The notes beneath the pieces were generated by a model. That model was not told the DNA's origin. It did not search any database and saw only the letters and a list, made by a program, of their open reading frames with translations. Source: a virus. From it: 53,997 nucleotides of DNA. The stretch is from IMG/VR virus record IMGVR_UViG_3300035670_000274, positions 1 through 53,997 of that record, one strand, 5' to 3'. The position numbers were made by a program, and so were the translations under genes. This document shows, piece by piece, positions 36,566-44,735 of this stretch (within the stretch, counting starts at the first letter, position 1; every line of letters begins with the position of its first letter).

Positions 36566-36843
36566 GATTTGTCCTCCTTGCCGCCCCAAGGACGGGTATT
36601 CTTCAGGCGAAGCGTCGTGCCGAAAAGGTGCTGGAAAGACCCGACGCCGTTGGTCAGGTGCAGGTTGCCGTCACTGTCTATATCCAAAATCAGTGCGGGG
36701 CTCCCGTCCACTACGACAGTTACCTGCTTAGGGCGACCATTCAGGGTGGTAGCTATAGCGCCGTTGCCATAGCCAAATGCCGGCTCTTGCGTGACATCCG
36801 GGCGTTTATCCGTGACGATCTCTACTGTGAATTTGGGTTGCAT
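36562..36843 (-). CDS. Hypothetical beta-rich protein
   Basis: 93 aa, MQPKFTVEIVTDKRPDVTQE. KQVTVVVDGSPALILDIDSD and LRLKNTRPWGGKEDKS. Short beta barrel-like. Starts 12 nt after the 156-aa gene. Function unknown. Confidence 0.7.
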   Translation of the reverse strand: MQPKFTVEIVTDKRPDVTQEPAFGYGNGAIATTLNGRPKQVTVVVDGSPALILDIDSDGNLHLTNGVGSFQHLFGTTLRLKNTRPWGGKEDKS

Positions 36844-36855
36844 AAGGTGGGTAAG

Positions 36856-37326
36856 TCAAGGCTTTGGGACGGTATGGGCCGCGCGAATCTCTACCGTCAC
36901 CGGCACCGCGCGGAACCCGTCTTGCTCATACGCCTCGCGGCGCAAAGCGGGGTAGCAAAACCTGCGCCAAGCCCCATCGGCGGTGTAAGCCAAGGAGTCT
37001 TGGGCACGAAAGTCGTCATCCCAACCGGTCGGCGGCATAACAGCGTAGCCCAGAAAGGTAGCCACCGCTGGCGTTTTCGACAAAGGAGGCGTAACCTTGA
37101 GTCGCGGCATCCCGGCGCAGATACGCTGTATCTCGTCCCGTAGGATGACACGGGTAGCGTTCATATTCCGAGAAAGGTCCTCTAACTCAACCAGTTCCGC
37201 GTGCAGTCTCTCAATCTCCCGTTTCGCGGTCTTCAGCATGTCACCTTCCCGGCTATTCGGGAAAGCATAGGTGCCATCGGTTTGCGCGTAGGCGTGGTGG
37301 AGGTTGGATAGGAAGGGGGATTTCAT
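36856..37326 (-). CDS. Hypothetical protein with coiled coil
   Basis: 156 aa, MKSPFLSNLHHAYAQTDGTY. Residues about 31-65 form a helix (TAKREIERLHAELVELEDLS). C-terminal region has WDDDFRAQDSLAYTADGAWR. Starts 6 nt after the 62-aa gene. Family unknown. Confidence 0.72.
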   Translation of the reverse strand: MKSPFLSNLHHAYAQTDGTYAFPNSREGDMLKTAKREIERLHAELVELEDLSRNMNATRVILRDEIQRICAGMPRLKVTPPLSKTPAVATFLGYAVMPPTGWDDDFRAQDSLAYTADGAWRRFCYPALRREAYEQDGFRAVPVTVEIRAAHTVPKP

Positions 37327-37332
37327 GGTAAC

Positions 37333-37521
37333 TCAGGTTTTGCGAAGTATAGCAAGGGCGGAGGCGATAAATCCCGCAGACGGCTCCAGCCCGGGCTCGG
37401 TCCTACCGTTTGGGAGCGGGCGGGGTCGCCATGATTGGATGAATTCGGTGAAGCAGCAAAGGCGACGGGCAATTTCGGCGTCATTTCCGAAGGCGTCAAC
37501 GATGAGGGGAAGGTCCTTCAT
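37333..37521 (-). CDS. Small hypothetical protein
   Basis: 62 aa from MKDLPLIVDAFGNDAEIARR, then LCCFTEFIQSWRPRPLPNG. Its start overlaps the previous stop by one base (TGATG). LPLIVxAFGxxAxIAxxLxCxT looks like a helix-turn-helix of Cro-like type, but this is a guess. Confidence 0.62.
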   Translation of the reverse strand: MKDLPLIVDAFGNDAEIARRLCCFTEFIQSWRPRPLPNGRTEPGLEPSAGFIASALAILRKT

Positions 37522-37808
37522 CAGGGGTTGGCACACGGGCAGCTAGGATGATGGAGGATGGCACCCTTGGAGGGGTGCGCTTCCACAACGAACCAATGGC
37601 CGTCATGGATCACGGTGGCGAGGATATCGCTGTAATCGCCGTGTTTGGCAGCGTATTCCGCAGAGGACTTCACTGCAATGTCAGACGATTTATCTGAGAT
37701 GGTAGCGGAAGCGAATAGGGCGTCTGCGGCGGTTTGGCCAATAAATATCGCGCCCATCGTCACAGCAACAATGGCGATCCACAACAGAATAGCGATAATA
37801 GCTTTCAT
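37521..37808 (-). CDS. Membrane-anchored small protein
   Basis: 95 aa from MKAIIAILLWIAIVAVTMGA: one N-terminal transmembrane helix, possibly a signal anchor. Then a soluble part VKSSAEYAAKHGDYSDILAT and GAILHHPSCPCANP with two Cys. TTGACA lies upstream, 24 nt before the -10-like GATAGG. Function unknown. Confidence 0.68.
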   Translation of the reverse strand: MKAIIAILLWIAIVAVTMGAIFIGQTAADALFASATISDKSSDIAVKSSAEYAAKHGDYSDILATVIHDGHWFVVEAHPSKGAILHHPSCPCANP

Positions 37809-37896
37809 GTCACCTATCCTGCCACACTCTCCCGTCCCTGTCAAGCCCCGAAAGTGTTGGCTCCTTTCGTGGCCTCACAATCCATTGACCCGCGCC

Positions 37897-38103
37897 TCAC
37901 TTACGCCCCTTTGCGGCGATGCTCAAACATGCGTCTGCAATGGCATAAGCCTTTGCGGGTGCCCAAATCTCGGCATTACTGGTGGGTTGCCCCGCCATGA
38001 TGCCGGCGAGCGCCTGACCAGCTAGGTAGTCCCGCAAGGTAATGGGTTCCGGTCCGCGATCTGGCATTCCGGGGATAAAGGGACGAAATGAGTGTGGCTC
38101 CAT
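37897..38103 (-). CDS. Conserved TLRDYLAGQAL-type phage protein
   Basis: 68 aa. ITLRDYLAGQALAGIMAGQP and then YAIADACLSI match a small phage/bacterial family (GMTLRDYFAAQAxxGxxA...YxxADAMLxAR) of unkn own function; I recognise the pattern from many prophage annotations. ATG 38103. Confidence 0.82.
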   Translation of the reverse strand: MEPHSFRPFIPGMPDRGPEPITLRDYLAGQALAGIMAGQPTSNAEIWAPAKAYAIADACLSIAAKGRK

Positions 38104-38118
38104 ATAAAACGTGGGGTA

Positions 38119-38427
38119 TCAGTTCTTTGCGCGGCCCTTGCGCGCCTTTACCTTGCGGTCCGGTGCCACAGAGTAGACATCCCCAAATGCCGTCCCGTGG
38201 ATGACATCGAAAACATTTTCGTCCACGCATTCGATCAGCGGGTAGTGCTCGCCTTCAGCGTCACCCCATTTCCGTATCATCTTGGCGCAATCGTGGAACC
38301 GCCCCTCTTCAAAGGTGTCATAGAGAGCAGTGAGTTTTTTGCGGTCGTTCGCGGGGAAAAGGTCCGGGGAGTTTAAGTGATCCCGGACGGCTTTCAGGTC
38401 GATGGTAAGGTGGTGGTAGATGAGCAT
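38119..38427 (-). CDS. Hypothetical protein
   Basis: 102 aa from MLIYHHLTIDLKAVRDHLNS. Helical middle (KKLTALYDTFEEGRFHDCAK), and basic C-terminus (DRKVKARKGRAKN). A TTG at 38436 is possible but 38427 fits the junction with the previous stop better. Family unknown. Confidence 0.7.
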   Translation of the reverse strand: MLIYHHLTIDLKAVRDHLNSPDLFPANDRKKLTALYDTFEEGRFHDCAKMIRKWGDAEGEHYPLIECVDENVFDVIHGTAFGDVYSVAPDRKVKARKGRAKN

Positions 38428-38432
38428 GGTAA

Positions 38433-38747
38433 TCAAAAAGTCGCGGCCCTACCCGTGTCCACCAAATCCCGCCGATACCCCAGAACGTGCTCTACCACAG
38501 CGTCATACGCGTGGGACAGGTCCTCTTCGGATAGGTGGGGGACTGTCCCGTTAACCTTTTGGCCCACGGCTTTGAGACCCCGGATGTAGATGCGCCGGCA
38601 GTGAATCTCGACCTCGGCGGACACCTGTAAAGTCCGGCAGTCGGGGAGGTTAACGGACAGGGTTACTGTAGTGGAGTGGGACAAATGAAGGGTGTTTATC
38701 GAGTAATTTCTTAGTTTTCGCTCGGATGCCCGTAGCGCCTCATCCAA
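38433..38747 (-). CDS. Hypothetical beta-rich protein
   Basis: 104 aa, MDEALRASERKLRNYSINTL. Strands SHSTTVTLSVNLPDCRTLQV and SAEVEIHCRRIYIRGLKAV, then HAYDAVVEHVLGYRRDL. Starts 37 nt inside the previous gene in another frame; a downstream start is possible but no ATG is available. Confidence 0.62.
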   Translation of the reverse strand: MDEALRASERKLRNYSINTLHLSHSTTVTLSVNLPDCRTLQVSAEVEIHCRRIYIRGLKAVGQKVNGTVPHLSEEDLSHAYDAVVEHVLGYRRDLVDTGRAATF

Positions 38748-38962
38748 TCCGGCAGGACCGCGTCACGGCGTTCCCCAAAATGCTGTTCCAGCTCTCTGTC
38801 TACGGCGGCCCCGTAAATGGAACGTATCGCATCGCGCAGTTGACGAACGGTCAATTCTTGGTCTCCGCGCCAGAATCCAATCACATACGCTTCCAGTGCG
38901 TGCTTGGCGTGCGGCGATAGCTTGGCTTCAAGGGGTGTGAAAATGTTTTCTGTTGGATTCAT
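38711..38962 (-). CDS. Hypothetical helical protein
   Basis: 83 aa, MNPTENIFTPLEAKLSPHAK, with ELTVRQLRDAIRSIYGAAVD and EQHFGERRDAVLPDWMRRYG. Helical throughout. Follows the 85-aa gene by 10 nt. Family unknown. Confidence 0.7.
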   Translation of the reverse strand: MNPTENIFTPLEAKLSPHAKHALEAYVIGFWRGDQELTVRQLRDAIRSIYGAAVDRELEQHFGERRDAVLPDWMRRYGHPSEN

Positions 38963-38972
38963 GTCTGTGCGA

Positions 38973-39230
38973 TTATTTTACGTTATGGACCCGGCGCTTG
39001 ACCGGGGCATGTTCCTGCTTGTCAGCGGCTATAAAGGCTTCGGCGCTGGCTAGGTCCGAAAATGCATTGCAGAAAACGCCTTCACTGGGTGTATACACAT
39101 CGCTCCGCATCCAAAACGGCCAGATAGGCATACGTGATTCGGGGTAGAAAAAGGTGCGATGCCCCTCTTGGGACTCCTCTATCACTCGGTAATCAAACGG
39201 GCGGAACAGATAGGATAGCAGTGCTTTCAT
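38973..39230 (-). CDS. Hypothetical protein
   Basis: 85 aa, MKALLSYLFRPFDYRVIEES. Strand EGHRTFFYPESRMPIWPFWM, then helix DLASAEAFIAADKQE. Overlaps the previous stop as ATGA. Family unknown. Confidence 0.7.
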   Translation of the reverse strand: MKALLSYLFRPFDYRVIEESQEGHRTFFYPESRMPIWPFWMRSDVYTPSEGVFCNAFSDLASAEAFIAADKQEHAPVKRRVHNVK

Positions 39231-39523
39231 GGTGTAGGAGAGAGGTTAAAGGACCGGAGTATACCCTCCGCCCATTCGGCGTGCAAGCGCAAAATGTCTA
39301 CCCTCGCCTGTTTGCTCTCTGCGGATTGCCGGATACAGTAGCCATACTCGATTTCGCGCTCCAGACTGTTGGCAACCCTCGTGCATTCCCCAGAGAAGCG
39401 GCGCAGCTCTTGGGCAACATCCTCAATGGTGGGCTTCGGAGCCTTGGCAGCAACCTCGGCGTCGGCAATAGCGTTGACCTCGGCGAACGTGCGCCGGGAC
39501 ATGGTGGTAAAGGGTTCGTTCAT
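39227..39523 (-). CDS. Helical hypothetical protein
   Basis: 98 aa from MNEPFTTMSRRTFAEVNAIA. Long helices around TIEDVAQELRRFSGECTRVA and SAESKQARVDILRLHAEWAE. Overlaps as ATGA with the zinc-ribbon gene. Role unknown. Confidence 0.7.
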   Translation of the reverse strand: MNEPFTTMSRRTFAEVNAIADAEVAAKAPKPTIEDVAQELRRFSGECTRVANSLEREIEYGYCIRQSAESKQARVDILRLHAEWAEGILRSFNLSPTP

Positions 39524-39765
39524 GATGGCACATGTATATAGCAAGTCCGCCGGTAGCCTCCGCCCTTCAACGGTGTCCCGCAGGCCGCTATGTTCCAGCA
39601 CCCTTTTTCGTCACACACTGGGCAGAACCTGTTGATTTCCCGACACTTCGGGCAGCCGGATACGGTGTCCTCGGGATCAAAGGGGTGGGGAGCTGTTAGA
39701 ATAGAGTCCACGTTCCCGCGCCAGTTACAGGATTCGCAGAATAGACGGTTGGGGGAAAGGGACAT
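39520..39765 (-). CDS. Zinc-ribbon phage protein
   Basis: 81 aa. Three Cys pairs: FCESCNWRG, GCPKC and FCPVCDEKGCW, with ACGTPLKGGGYRRTCYIHVPS at the end. This is a recognisable phage/bacterial zinc protein (FDPED.. GCPKC ..CDEPGCW..CGTP...GYRxTCxxH). Function unknown. Confidence 0.84.
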   Translation of the reverse strand: MSLSPNRLFCESCNWRGNVDSILTAPHPFDPEDTVSGCPKCREINRFCPVCDEKGCWNIAACGTPLKGGGYRRTCYIHVPS

Positions 39766-39782
39766 GGGGAGTCAATGGGTGG

Positions 39783-39992
39783 TTAGCCAATCCGAGGAAC
39801 ACTCCACCCGTAGCTGCGCTTCCGTGCCTCGACCCCATTCCTGAGTCGGATGTATTCAAAGCCGACCTCTAAAGTCAGCGCGGTGACGCTACCGATAACG
39901 TTGTGCCCGTCCCATGACAGGGACCAGCCGCCCCAACTCCACGGATCGCGGTTGGAGAAAACGATAAGACGCTTGAACCTGAGGTGTTTCAT
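39783..39992 (-). CDS. Small hypothetical protein
   Basis: 69 aa, MKHLRFKRLIVFSNRDPWSW then GGWSLSWDGHNVIGSVTALT: beta-rich, basic. Promoter TTGACA, 18 bp, TAGAGT, 7 nt, ATG, no dyad. Family unknown. Confidence 0.72.
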   Translation of the reverse strand: MKHLRFKRLIVFSNRDPWSWGGWSLSWDGHNVIGSVTALTLEVGFEYIRLRNGVEARKRSYGWSVPRIG

Positions 39993-40039
39993 GGGGGCTA
40001 CTCTAGCACGTCTTGCGGCGCTTTGTCAAGCACCCATTC

Positions 40040-41044
40040 TCACTTCCGCGCGTCATAGTGCAGGTTAATCACCTTGAACGACCCGCCGGCATGGTTGATA
40101 ACGACGCCCTCAAACGGCTGCCCATCAATCGTTTCCAGTTCCTCACTGTAACGCTTGACCAGTTCCGGGGTGAGGATAACGTCTTGCTGGATCATCGGGA
40201 CGGTCGGCAACCCCAGTTGCGGCGCAAGGCGATGAATATACAAGGGGTGCCCCTTGGTGGCGTAACGTCGCTCGTCTATCAGCCAAGTAGAGAAAAGGGC
40301 GAGCCCAACGGGTAGCTTGCTATGTGGATTGTGAGCCTTCGTCTGGATACCTTGGCCGTATTGCTCGCCGCGGACGCAGAGGGAGACGCCTTCATTGTCA
40401 CGGCAAAACCGCTCCAACTTGGCAAGCACTCCATACCGCCGCTCGTTACGGATATAGTGGTTGTCGCTGGTTTCCTTGTAAAGGAACGAACGACCTCCAA
40501 CTCCACGGGATACGTCCAAAACACCGGGTGAGACGTGGGATATGGCACAGAAGGCCGAAAATGACTGTCCGTCAATTTTCAGCGCCACATCCACAGACTG
40601 TCCATACGGAAGGTCGTCCACCGACTGCCACCGCTCTTCGTCAGTTTTTGGAATGCCGAATCCATACGGGCCGCTAGCGCTCAAGTCTTGCGGCGCAGGG
40701 GCTTCGTATTTGACAATGCCTAGCACGGCAGTGATGTCCAACCCCGGAGTGAGCGGGCCGGTGTAGCCCACGTTGACAGGGTCCTCAACAATGCCGAAAC
40801 TGAAAACGCCGCGTAGCTTGATAGCCTTCACGCGGTTGCTGCGGGCCTTGTAGAATGTAGCCCACGGGGCGTCCGGTAACACGCTGTCCGGCTCAATGAA
40901 GACGCAGAGGTCTCCGGCGCGCCACTTCCCGCGCGGCACAACGGCTTTGTAGCCCTTGATTTGGGCAATATCCAAAGAGTCGGCGTTAGGATGGGTGACA
41001 ACCGACAGGATCGGTTGGATGGAGGCTAGGATAGAGGTGTCCAT
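40040..41044 (-). CDS. RNA ligase, DRB0094 (DraRnl-like) family
   Basis: 334 aa. An N-terminal OB-like domain (LDIAQIKGYKAVVPRGKWRAG; GDLCVFIEPDSVLP) precedes the nucleotidyltransferase core. Catalytic Lys in motif I is K156 (ALKIDGQSFSAF). Motif III-like RGEQYGQGIQ, motif IV FEGVVI near 312 and motif V SFKVIN near 323 are all visible. Seals nicked RNA, probably in repair of tRNA or other RNA after host-defence cleavage. TTGACA about 60 nt upstream. Confidence 0.93.
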   Translation of the reverse strand: MDTSILASIQPILSVVTHPNADSLDIAQIKGYKAVVPRGKWRAGDLCVFIEPDSVLPDAPWATFYKARSNRVKAIKLRGVFSFGIVEDPVNVGYTGPLTPGLDITAVLGIVKYEAPAPQDLSASGPYGFGIPKTDEERWQSVDDLPYGQSVDVALKIDGQSFSAFCAISHVSPGVLDVSRGVGGRSFLYKETSDNHYIRNERRYGVLAKLERFCRDNEGVSLCVRGEQYGQGIQTKAHNPHSKLPVGLALFSTWLIDERRYATKGHPLYIHRLAPQLGLPTVPMIQQDVILTPELVKRYSEELETIDGQPFEGVVINHAGGSFKVINLHYDARK

Positions 41045-41104
41045 AAAGAGGTGTTTGGTCTATGTGGGGGGATACTGCCATGTCTGACACCAGATGTCAA
41101 GCAC

Positions 41105-41305
41105 CTAACACACGATTCCCTGCCGATACCACCCATCCACCGTCTCGCGCGCGGCTCGGATGGTCGCCGTCGGGGTTTGCTCACCATCGAGATCGACAAT
41201 GGAGTAGCCGCGCCTCTTGCCGCTCCTCCGCTTGAGGCCGAACCCTCGGTAGTGCCAATACCCTTGGCGGACCTTGACAATGGGATAGGTTCTAATAGAG
41301 CGCAT
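41105..41305 (-). CDS. Small basic protein
   Basis: 66 aa, MRSIRTYPIVKVRQGYWHYR, Arg-rich (GLKRRSGKRRGYSIVDLDGE) with TIRAARETVDGWYRQGIVC. Starts 18 nt after the next upstream gene. Family unknown. Confidence 0.66.
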   Translation of the reverse strand: MRSIRTYPIVKVRQGYWHYRGFGLKRRSGKRRGYSIVDLDGEQTPTATIRAARETVDGWYRQGIVC

Positions 41306-41323
41306 AGCAAGGGAGCGTCGTTC

Positions 41324-41689
41324 TCAGACCTTGAACCTCGCCTTTTCCACCGGCTTACCGTCCACATACAGGGTATGCGCCCGATTCAGTTGACGTGCTA
41401 GGTCGCGCACCGCCGCGCCAGAGGTGGCGCCGTTCCCCGCGACACTGCTCCAACAGAATGTGTCCTCGGGACTGGTCCACTGACTGGTCCACCAGAGGTC
41501 CATCCCATAGGCGTAATACAGGAAGGAGCGCCAACTCTTGGGCCTTCCATAGATGTGGGTAGCCACCCAGCGGGCGTCATCTACCGGACGCTTCACAACA
41601 ATGGCTTCCGTCCCGTGGGCGCGACAAAAGGACTGGACACTGACCGGGCGCGCGGCGGGGCGGCGACTGGGGGATTTGGTGGACTTCAT
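41324..41689 (-). CDS. Hypothetical protein
   Basis: 121 aa, MKSTKSPSRRPAARPVSVQS. Trp/Tyr-rich centre (RSFLYYAYGMDLWWTSQWTS), then helix AAVRDLARQLNRAHTLYVDG. Basic N-terminus. Family not recognised. Confidence 0.7.
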   Translation of the reverse strand: MKSTKSPSRRPAARPVSVQSFCRAHGTEAIVVKRPVDDARWVATHIYGRPKSWRSFLYYAYGMDLWWTSQWTSPEDTFCWSSVAGNGATSGAAVRDLARQLNRAHTLYVDGKPVEKARFKV

Positions 41690-41742
41690 GATGATTGAAT
41701 GGGGGTATCGTATAGGGTAGCGCAGGATATGTCAAGCGCCAT

Positions 41743-41958
41743 TCACTCGCCCCACCATTTCTTGGCCCTATCATCGGCTTCCAGCTCAATGATGCCGGCC
41801 TTGCGCAGGGCTTCCAATAGGGTAAAGCAGGCCATGGCGTCGGTCGATTCGTAGTCAATATCGTAAGCGCGCATCAGTTCGGTGTCGCCGGAACTGATAA
41901 TGGCTACCTGCGTGGTAACCCCTTTGCGCTCTGACTCTACGGTGATCTTAGGTTTCAT
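41743..41958 (-). CDS. Small hypothetical protein
   Basis: 71 aa from MKPKITVESERKGVTTQVAI. Beta start then helix MACFTLLEALRKAGIIELEA. ATG overlaps the previous stop (ATGA). Function unknown. Confidence 0.7.
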   Translation of the reverse strand: MKPKITVESERKGVTTQVAIISSGDTELMRAYDIDYESTDAMACFTLLEALRKAGIIELEADDRAKKWWGE

Positions 41959-42242
41959 GAATTGCGGCCATAATGCAAGTTGTCGTCCCGCAGATCGGGA
42001 ACGTTCGGCGAAGACTGTATGAGCACGCCTCGCGCTCCCCGTTGCCAGTGAGTGTTGTCGTCGCTTCGGTATTGGAGTGCCCCGCAACATTTGCAATTGC
42101 GTCCTCGCTGTGTTCCGGTCGGGAAGGCACACTTGTAGCTTTCCGCCATTTCAAATGTTTCCCATTGATGAAAGCCGTTTTTGCAGCTGCGGAAATATAG
42201 AATGATTTGCCAAAACCAAAGGGGTTTCTTTTCGCGGGTCAT
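41955..42242 (-). CDS. Cys-rich protein, DUF1660-like
   Basis: 95 aa from MTREKKPLWFWQIILYFRSC. CKNGFHQWET, CAFPTG and RNCKCCGALQ form a likely zinc site resembling the C..GHxW...R.C..CG layout of DUF1660 phage proteins. C-terminus Asp/Asn-rich. The TTG-like longer frame is not needed. Confidence 0.66.
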   Translation of the reverse strand: MTREKKPLWFWQIILYFRSCKNGFHQWETFEMAESYKCAFPTGTQRGRNCKCCGALQYRSDDNTHWQRGARGVLIQSSPNVPDLRDDNLHYGRNS

Positions 42243-42281
42243 AACAGGAGGGAGATGGGCAGTGTAAGACAAGCGATAGCG

Positions 42282-42590
42282 TCAGGCAAGCACCTTCTGG
42301 CGCTCCTCCGTAATCTTCTCTTCGTCAAGGACCTCCAGCAAAAGGAGTTTTACCCCAACTGCCGTCACCTCATCGGTCAGCACCTCCACATAAGCCCGCG
42401 CTTCAATGAGCGACGCTTCTAGGACGCGATCCCGGGGAGAACCCGCCAAGGATAGCGCCCCGAAGAGGTGGTCCTCCATGGCGGCCAACTGGACTTGGGC
42501 ACTCTCTAGGTGGCCCAACAGGTAACGGTGCTCACGGGAGAGAAGCGCTTTGCGGGCGCGGCGGATAAGGGTAGAGACGAGGTTTGGCAT
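42282..42590 (-). CDS. Helical hypothetical protein
   Basis: 102 aa, MPNLVSTLIRRARKALLSRE; strongly helical with heptad character (ESAQVQLAAMEDHLFGALSL; EVLTDEVTAVGVKLLLLEVL). Family unknown. Confidence 0.7.
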   Translation of the reverse strand: MPNLVSTLIRRARKALLSREHRYLLGHLESAQVQLAAMEDHLFGALSLAGSPRDRVLEASLIEARAYVEVLTDEVTAVGVKLLLLEVLDEEKITEERQKVLA

Positions 42591-42626
42591 AACGGATCAG
42601 AAGATAACCGATGATGGGGTGCCCTG

Positions 42627-43673
42627 TCAAGGGGTTTCCGACAGAAAAGGCACGCACCTCTCTCGGATAAGCGGCACATAGTCGGCATTCAGTTCGCAGA
42701 CAACAGCGCTACATCCGTGCTGCAATGCTACGGCGGCGGTAGTGCCTGAGCCGCCAAAAGGGTCAAGGACGGTGTCTCCTGCGCGGGCGCAGGATTTGAC
42801 GCATGGTTCGATAAGGGTAGCCGGGAAGACGGCGAAGTGCGCACCTTTGTAGGGCTTGGTATTGACGATGAACGCTAGAGGGTCACCCTCTTCGTCTTGA
42901 AGCATCCCTTGCCAGCTCTCGAAGAACCAGTCGCCGGAGCGGCGAGTGCGCTTCCCTCCCGTCTGCTCTCCGCTGGCGCGGTGACGCTGTTGGCTGTTAG
43001 GATCGTCTCTATTCGGACGCTTTGCCGCCGTGGCGGTGCTGGCAGAGTGGGAATTGTTCGAGGCGTTTACCTTGACCGCTTCGGCATCGTAGTGATACCT
43101 CTCGCTCTTGGTGAGCATGTAGAGCGTCTCGATGGTTTGGCTAGGACGGTCCTTGACGCTCTCAGGCATCCCATTACGTTTGATCCAAGGGCAAGCTGCA
43201 CGCAGATACCAGCCGTCCGCTTGAAGCGCGATAGCGACCCGCGCCGGGATCATCAAGAGGTCCTTCGGTTTGAGCCCTTCCGCGTTGGCTCGGGCGGAAT
43301 CTGCCCCAACCGACGAAGCGCGGTTGGTTTGCTGCTTATACCCGATGCGCGTCCCATGCCCTACGCGCCCCGCCGCATTGTAGCTATCCCCAAGGTTGAG
43401 CCAAAGCACCCCGTCTTCCTTGAGCACTCGCTTTACCTCACGAAACACCTCAACCATCGTCTTGACGTAGGCATCAGGTGTCTGTTCTGCGCCAATCTCA
43501 GCGGCCTTCGCCGGGTCATCACTCTTGAGGTATGACCGTAGCCCGTAATACGGCGGGCTGGTCACACAACACTGGACGCTATTGTCTGGCAGCGTTTTGA
43601 GTGCTTTCAGGCAATCGTCGTTGAGGATAGTCAGCGTGGGGTTGGGCTTTTCGATAGTGGATATATTGTCCAT
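42627..43673 (-). CDS. Orphan DNA methyltransferase (N4-cytosine or N6-adenine, beta-type order)
   Basis: 348 aa. Motif IV TSPPYYGLR at residues 38-46 precedes the SAM-binding motif I VLDPFGGSGTT near residue 305, the order of the beta class. The middle holds a variable target-recognition part rich in Ser/Lys/Arg (HSASTATAAKRPNRDD). No restriction gene is adjacent, so it probably shields phage DNA from host enzymes or regulates. Starts just after a 164-aa gene. Confidence 0.93.
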   Translation of the reverse strand: MDNISTIEKPNPTLTILNDDCLKALKTLPDNSVQCCVTSPPYYGLRSYLKSDDPAKAAEIGAEQTPDAYVKTMVEVFREVKRVLKEDGVLWLNLGDSYNAAGRVGHGTRIGYKQQTNRASSVGADSARANAEGLKPKDLLMIPARVAIALQADGWYLRAACPWIKRNGMPESVKDRPSQTIETLYMLTKSERYHYDAEAVKVNASNNSHSASTATAAKRPNRDDPNSQQRHRASGEQTGGKRTRRSGDWFFESWQGMLQDEEGDPLAFIVNTKPYKGAHFAVFPATLIEPCVKSCARAGDTVLDPFGGSGTTAAVALQHGCSAVVCELNADYVPLIRERCVPFLSETP

Positions 43674-43691
43674 AGAGTGTTGTCTGTGATG

Positions 43692-44186
43692 TCAAAGGGT
43701 TTCCGCACTGCGCCGCGCTTTTGCCAATGCCCGCGCTGCTATGGCGCTAATCTCCATAAACTTGGCCCACACTTCAGGCCACGTCTTGATGGCTGCCGGT
43801 CCGTAGAGCGCGATACAGTGTGCTTTTGTGCTGATGTCCTTCAGAGCATCGCGCATATCATCGGTGGACGACAGGGGCAACGGTATATCAGCTTCCTCAC
43901 GCCATTGGCGTCCGTAATGACGCAAACGGATCAGTCGCTCCGTCAAATCCTCGATCTCAGCGCGCAGCCCGGTTTCCTGTTCCTCCTTGGTGATGTGCTG
44001 CACCCCATACTCCAGATAGCTAATACGCGCCTCTACTTCCATTACCCAAACGTCGGCTTCCTGTATGGACCCGAACCATTTCGCGTGACACGGGGGTTGG
44101 TAGTAGTCCGTAGACCCATCCCCGTGCCAGACCGCCCAGCCGTCGGGGCCGCAGTCCATTATGCAAATTCGATTATCGGCGCTCAT
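43692..44186 (-). CDS. Conserved MSADNxIxI-type hypothetical protein
   Basis: 164 aa. MSADNRICIMDCGPDGWAVW opens as in a common phage/bacterial family (MSADNGIYI...DGxRV.H). Then long helices (LRAEIEDLTERLIRLRHYGR). Overlaps the previous stop as ATGA. Function unknown. Confidence 0.8.
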   Translation of the reverse strand: MSADNRICIMDCGPDGWAVWHGDGSTDYYQPPCHAKWFGSIQEADVWVMEVEARISYLEYGVQHITKEEQETGLRAEIEDLTERLIRLRHYGRQWREEADIPLPLSSTDDMRDALKDISTKAHCIALYGPAAIKTWPEVWAKFMEISAIAARALAKARRSAETL

Positions 44187-44434
44187 GTGGAGGTAGGTTC
44201 GGTTTCACGCCACTCTCGCGGCTTCCCTTGGGCGTCCTCCAACTCGGTTTGCGCCGAGGAAAAGTTCTTCCCACAGGTGTTGCACCTGACAGAATGAGTC
44301 ACCCGATTGAGTCCACCCCCGACAGCGCGACCCTCGCGGTCATATTCCAGTGGGGACCACATGCAGGTGGACATAGTGGCTCCATGCGCAAAGCGGCAAT
44401 CGGTCCGATCAGTCGGGCATTCGGGGTATTTCAT
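44183..44434 (-). CDS. Zinc-binding small protein
   Basis: 83 aa, MKYPECPTDRTDCRFAHGAT, with several Cys and a clear CNTCGKNF knuckle later. TCMWSPLEYDREGRAVG in the middle. Overlaps the 34-aa ORF as ATGA. Confidence 0.72.
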   Translation of the reverse strand: MKYPECPTDRTDCRFAHGATMSTCMWSPLEYDREGRAVGGGLNRVTHSVRCNTCGKNFSSAQTELEDAQGKPREWRETEPTST

Positions 44435-44535
44435 GGCGAGGTAACGGAATTGAGTATAGCCCCATACCCGTCAGGCCCAAGGAGGGCTACCAGCTCGGAG
44501 GCGCGGTAGGTGGTTTTGAATACTTCGTCGTTCAT
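44431..44535 (-). CDS. 34-aa hypothetical protein
   Basis: MNDEVFKTTYRASELVALLG then PDGYGAILNSVTSP. It overlaps both neighbours as ATGA, which makes it a coherent member of the five-gene run 45235-43692. Confidence 0.65.
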   Translation of the reverse strand: MNDEVFKTTYRASELVALLGPDGYGAILNSVTSP

Positions 44536-44735
44536 TTGATGTCGGCAGTATTGAGTTGGTTCGCGATATGCTCGGCGGCTTCCCAGTCATCGCCACAGTG
44601 ACAGCAGTGCAATCGGAATGGATCGCCCGCTTTCGTCGTTATCCACGGCGAGAGCACGACCCAACCTTCGGGGGTCAGATGCACGGCGGAGAACCTTGAG
44701 CCGGCCGCGGGATGAGGGGTGTCGCTTGATGTCAT
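44532..44735 (-). CDS. Small zinc-knuckle protein
   Basis: 67 aa, MTSSDTPHPAAGSRFSAVHL, with RLHCCHCGDDWEAAEHI, a likely metal-binding CCHC. Overlaps the lysozyme stop as ATGA. Confidence 0.7.
   Translation of the reverse strand: MTSSDTPHPAAGSRFSAVHLTPEGWVVLSPWITTKAGDPFRLHCCHCGDDWEAAEHIANQLNTADIK

Noticed and set aside
37333-37521. Calling the 62-aa protein a Cro-like repressor
   Set aside because: The helix-turn-helix resemblance is too weak without a profile search.
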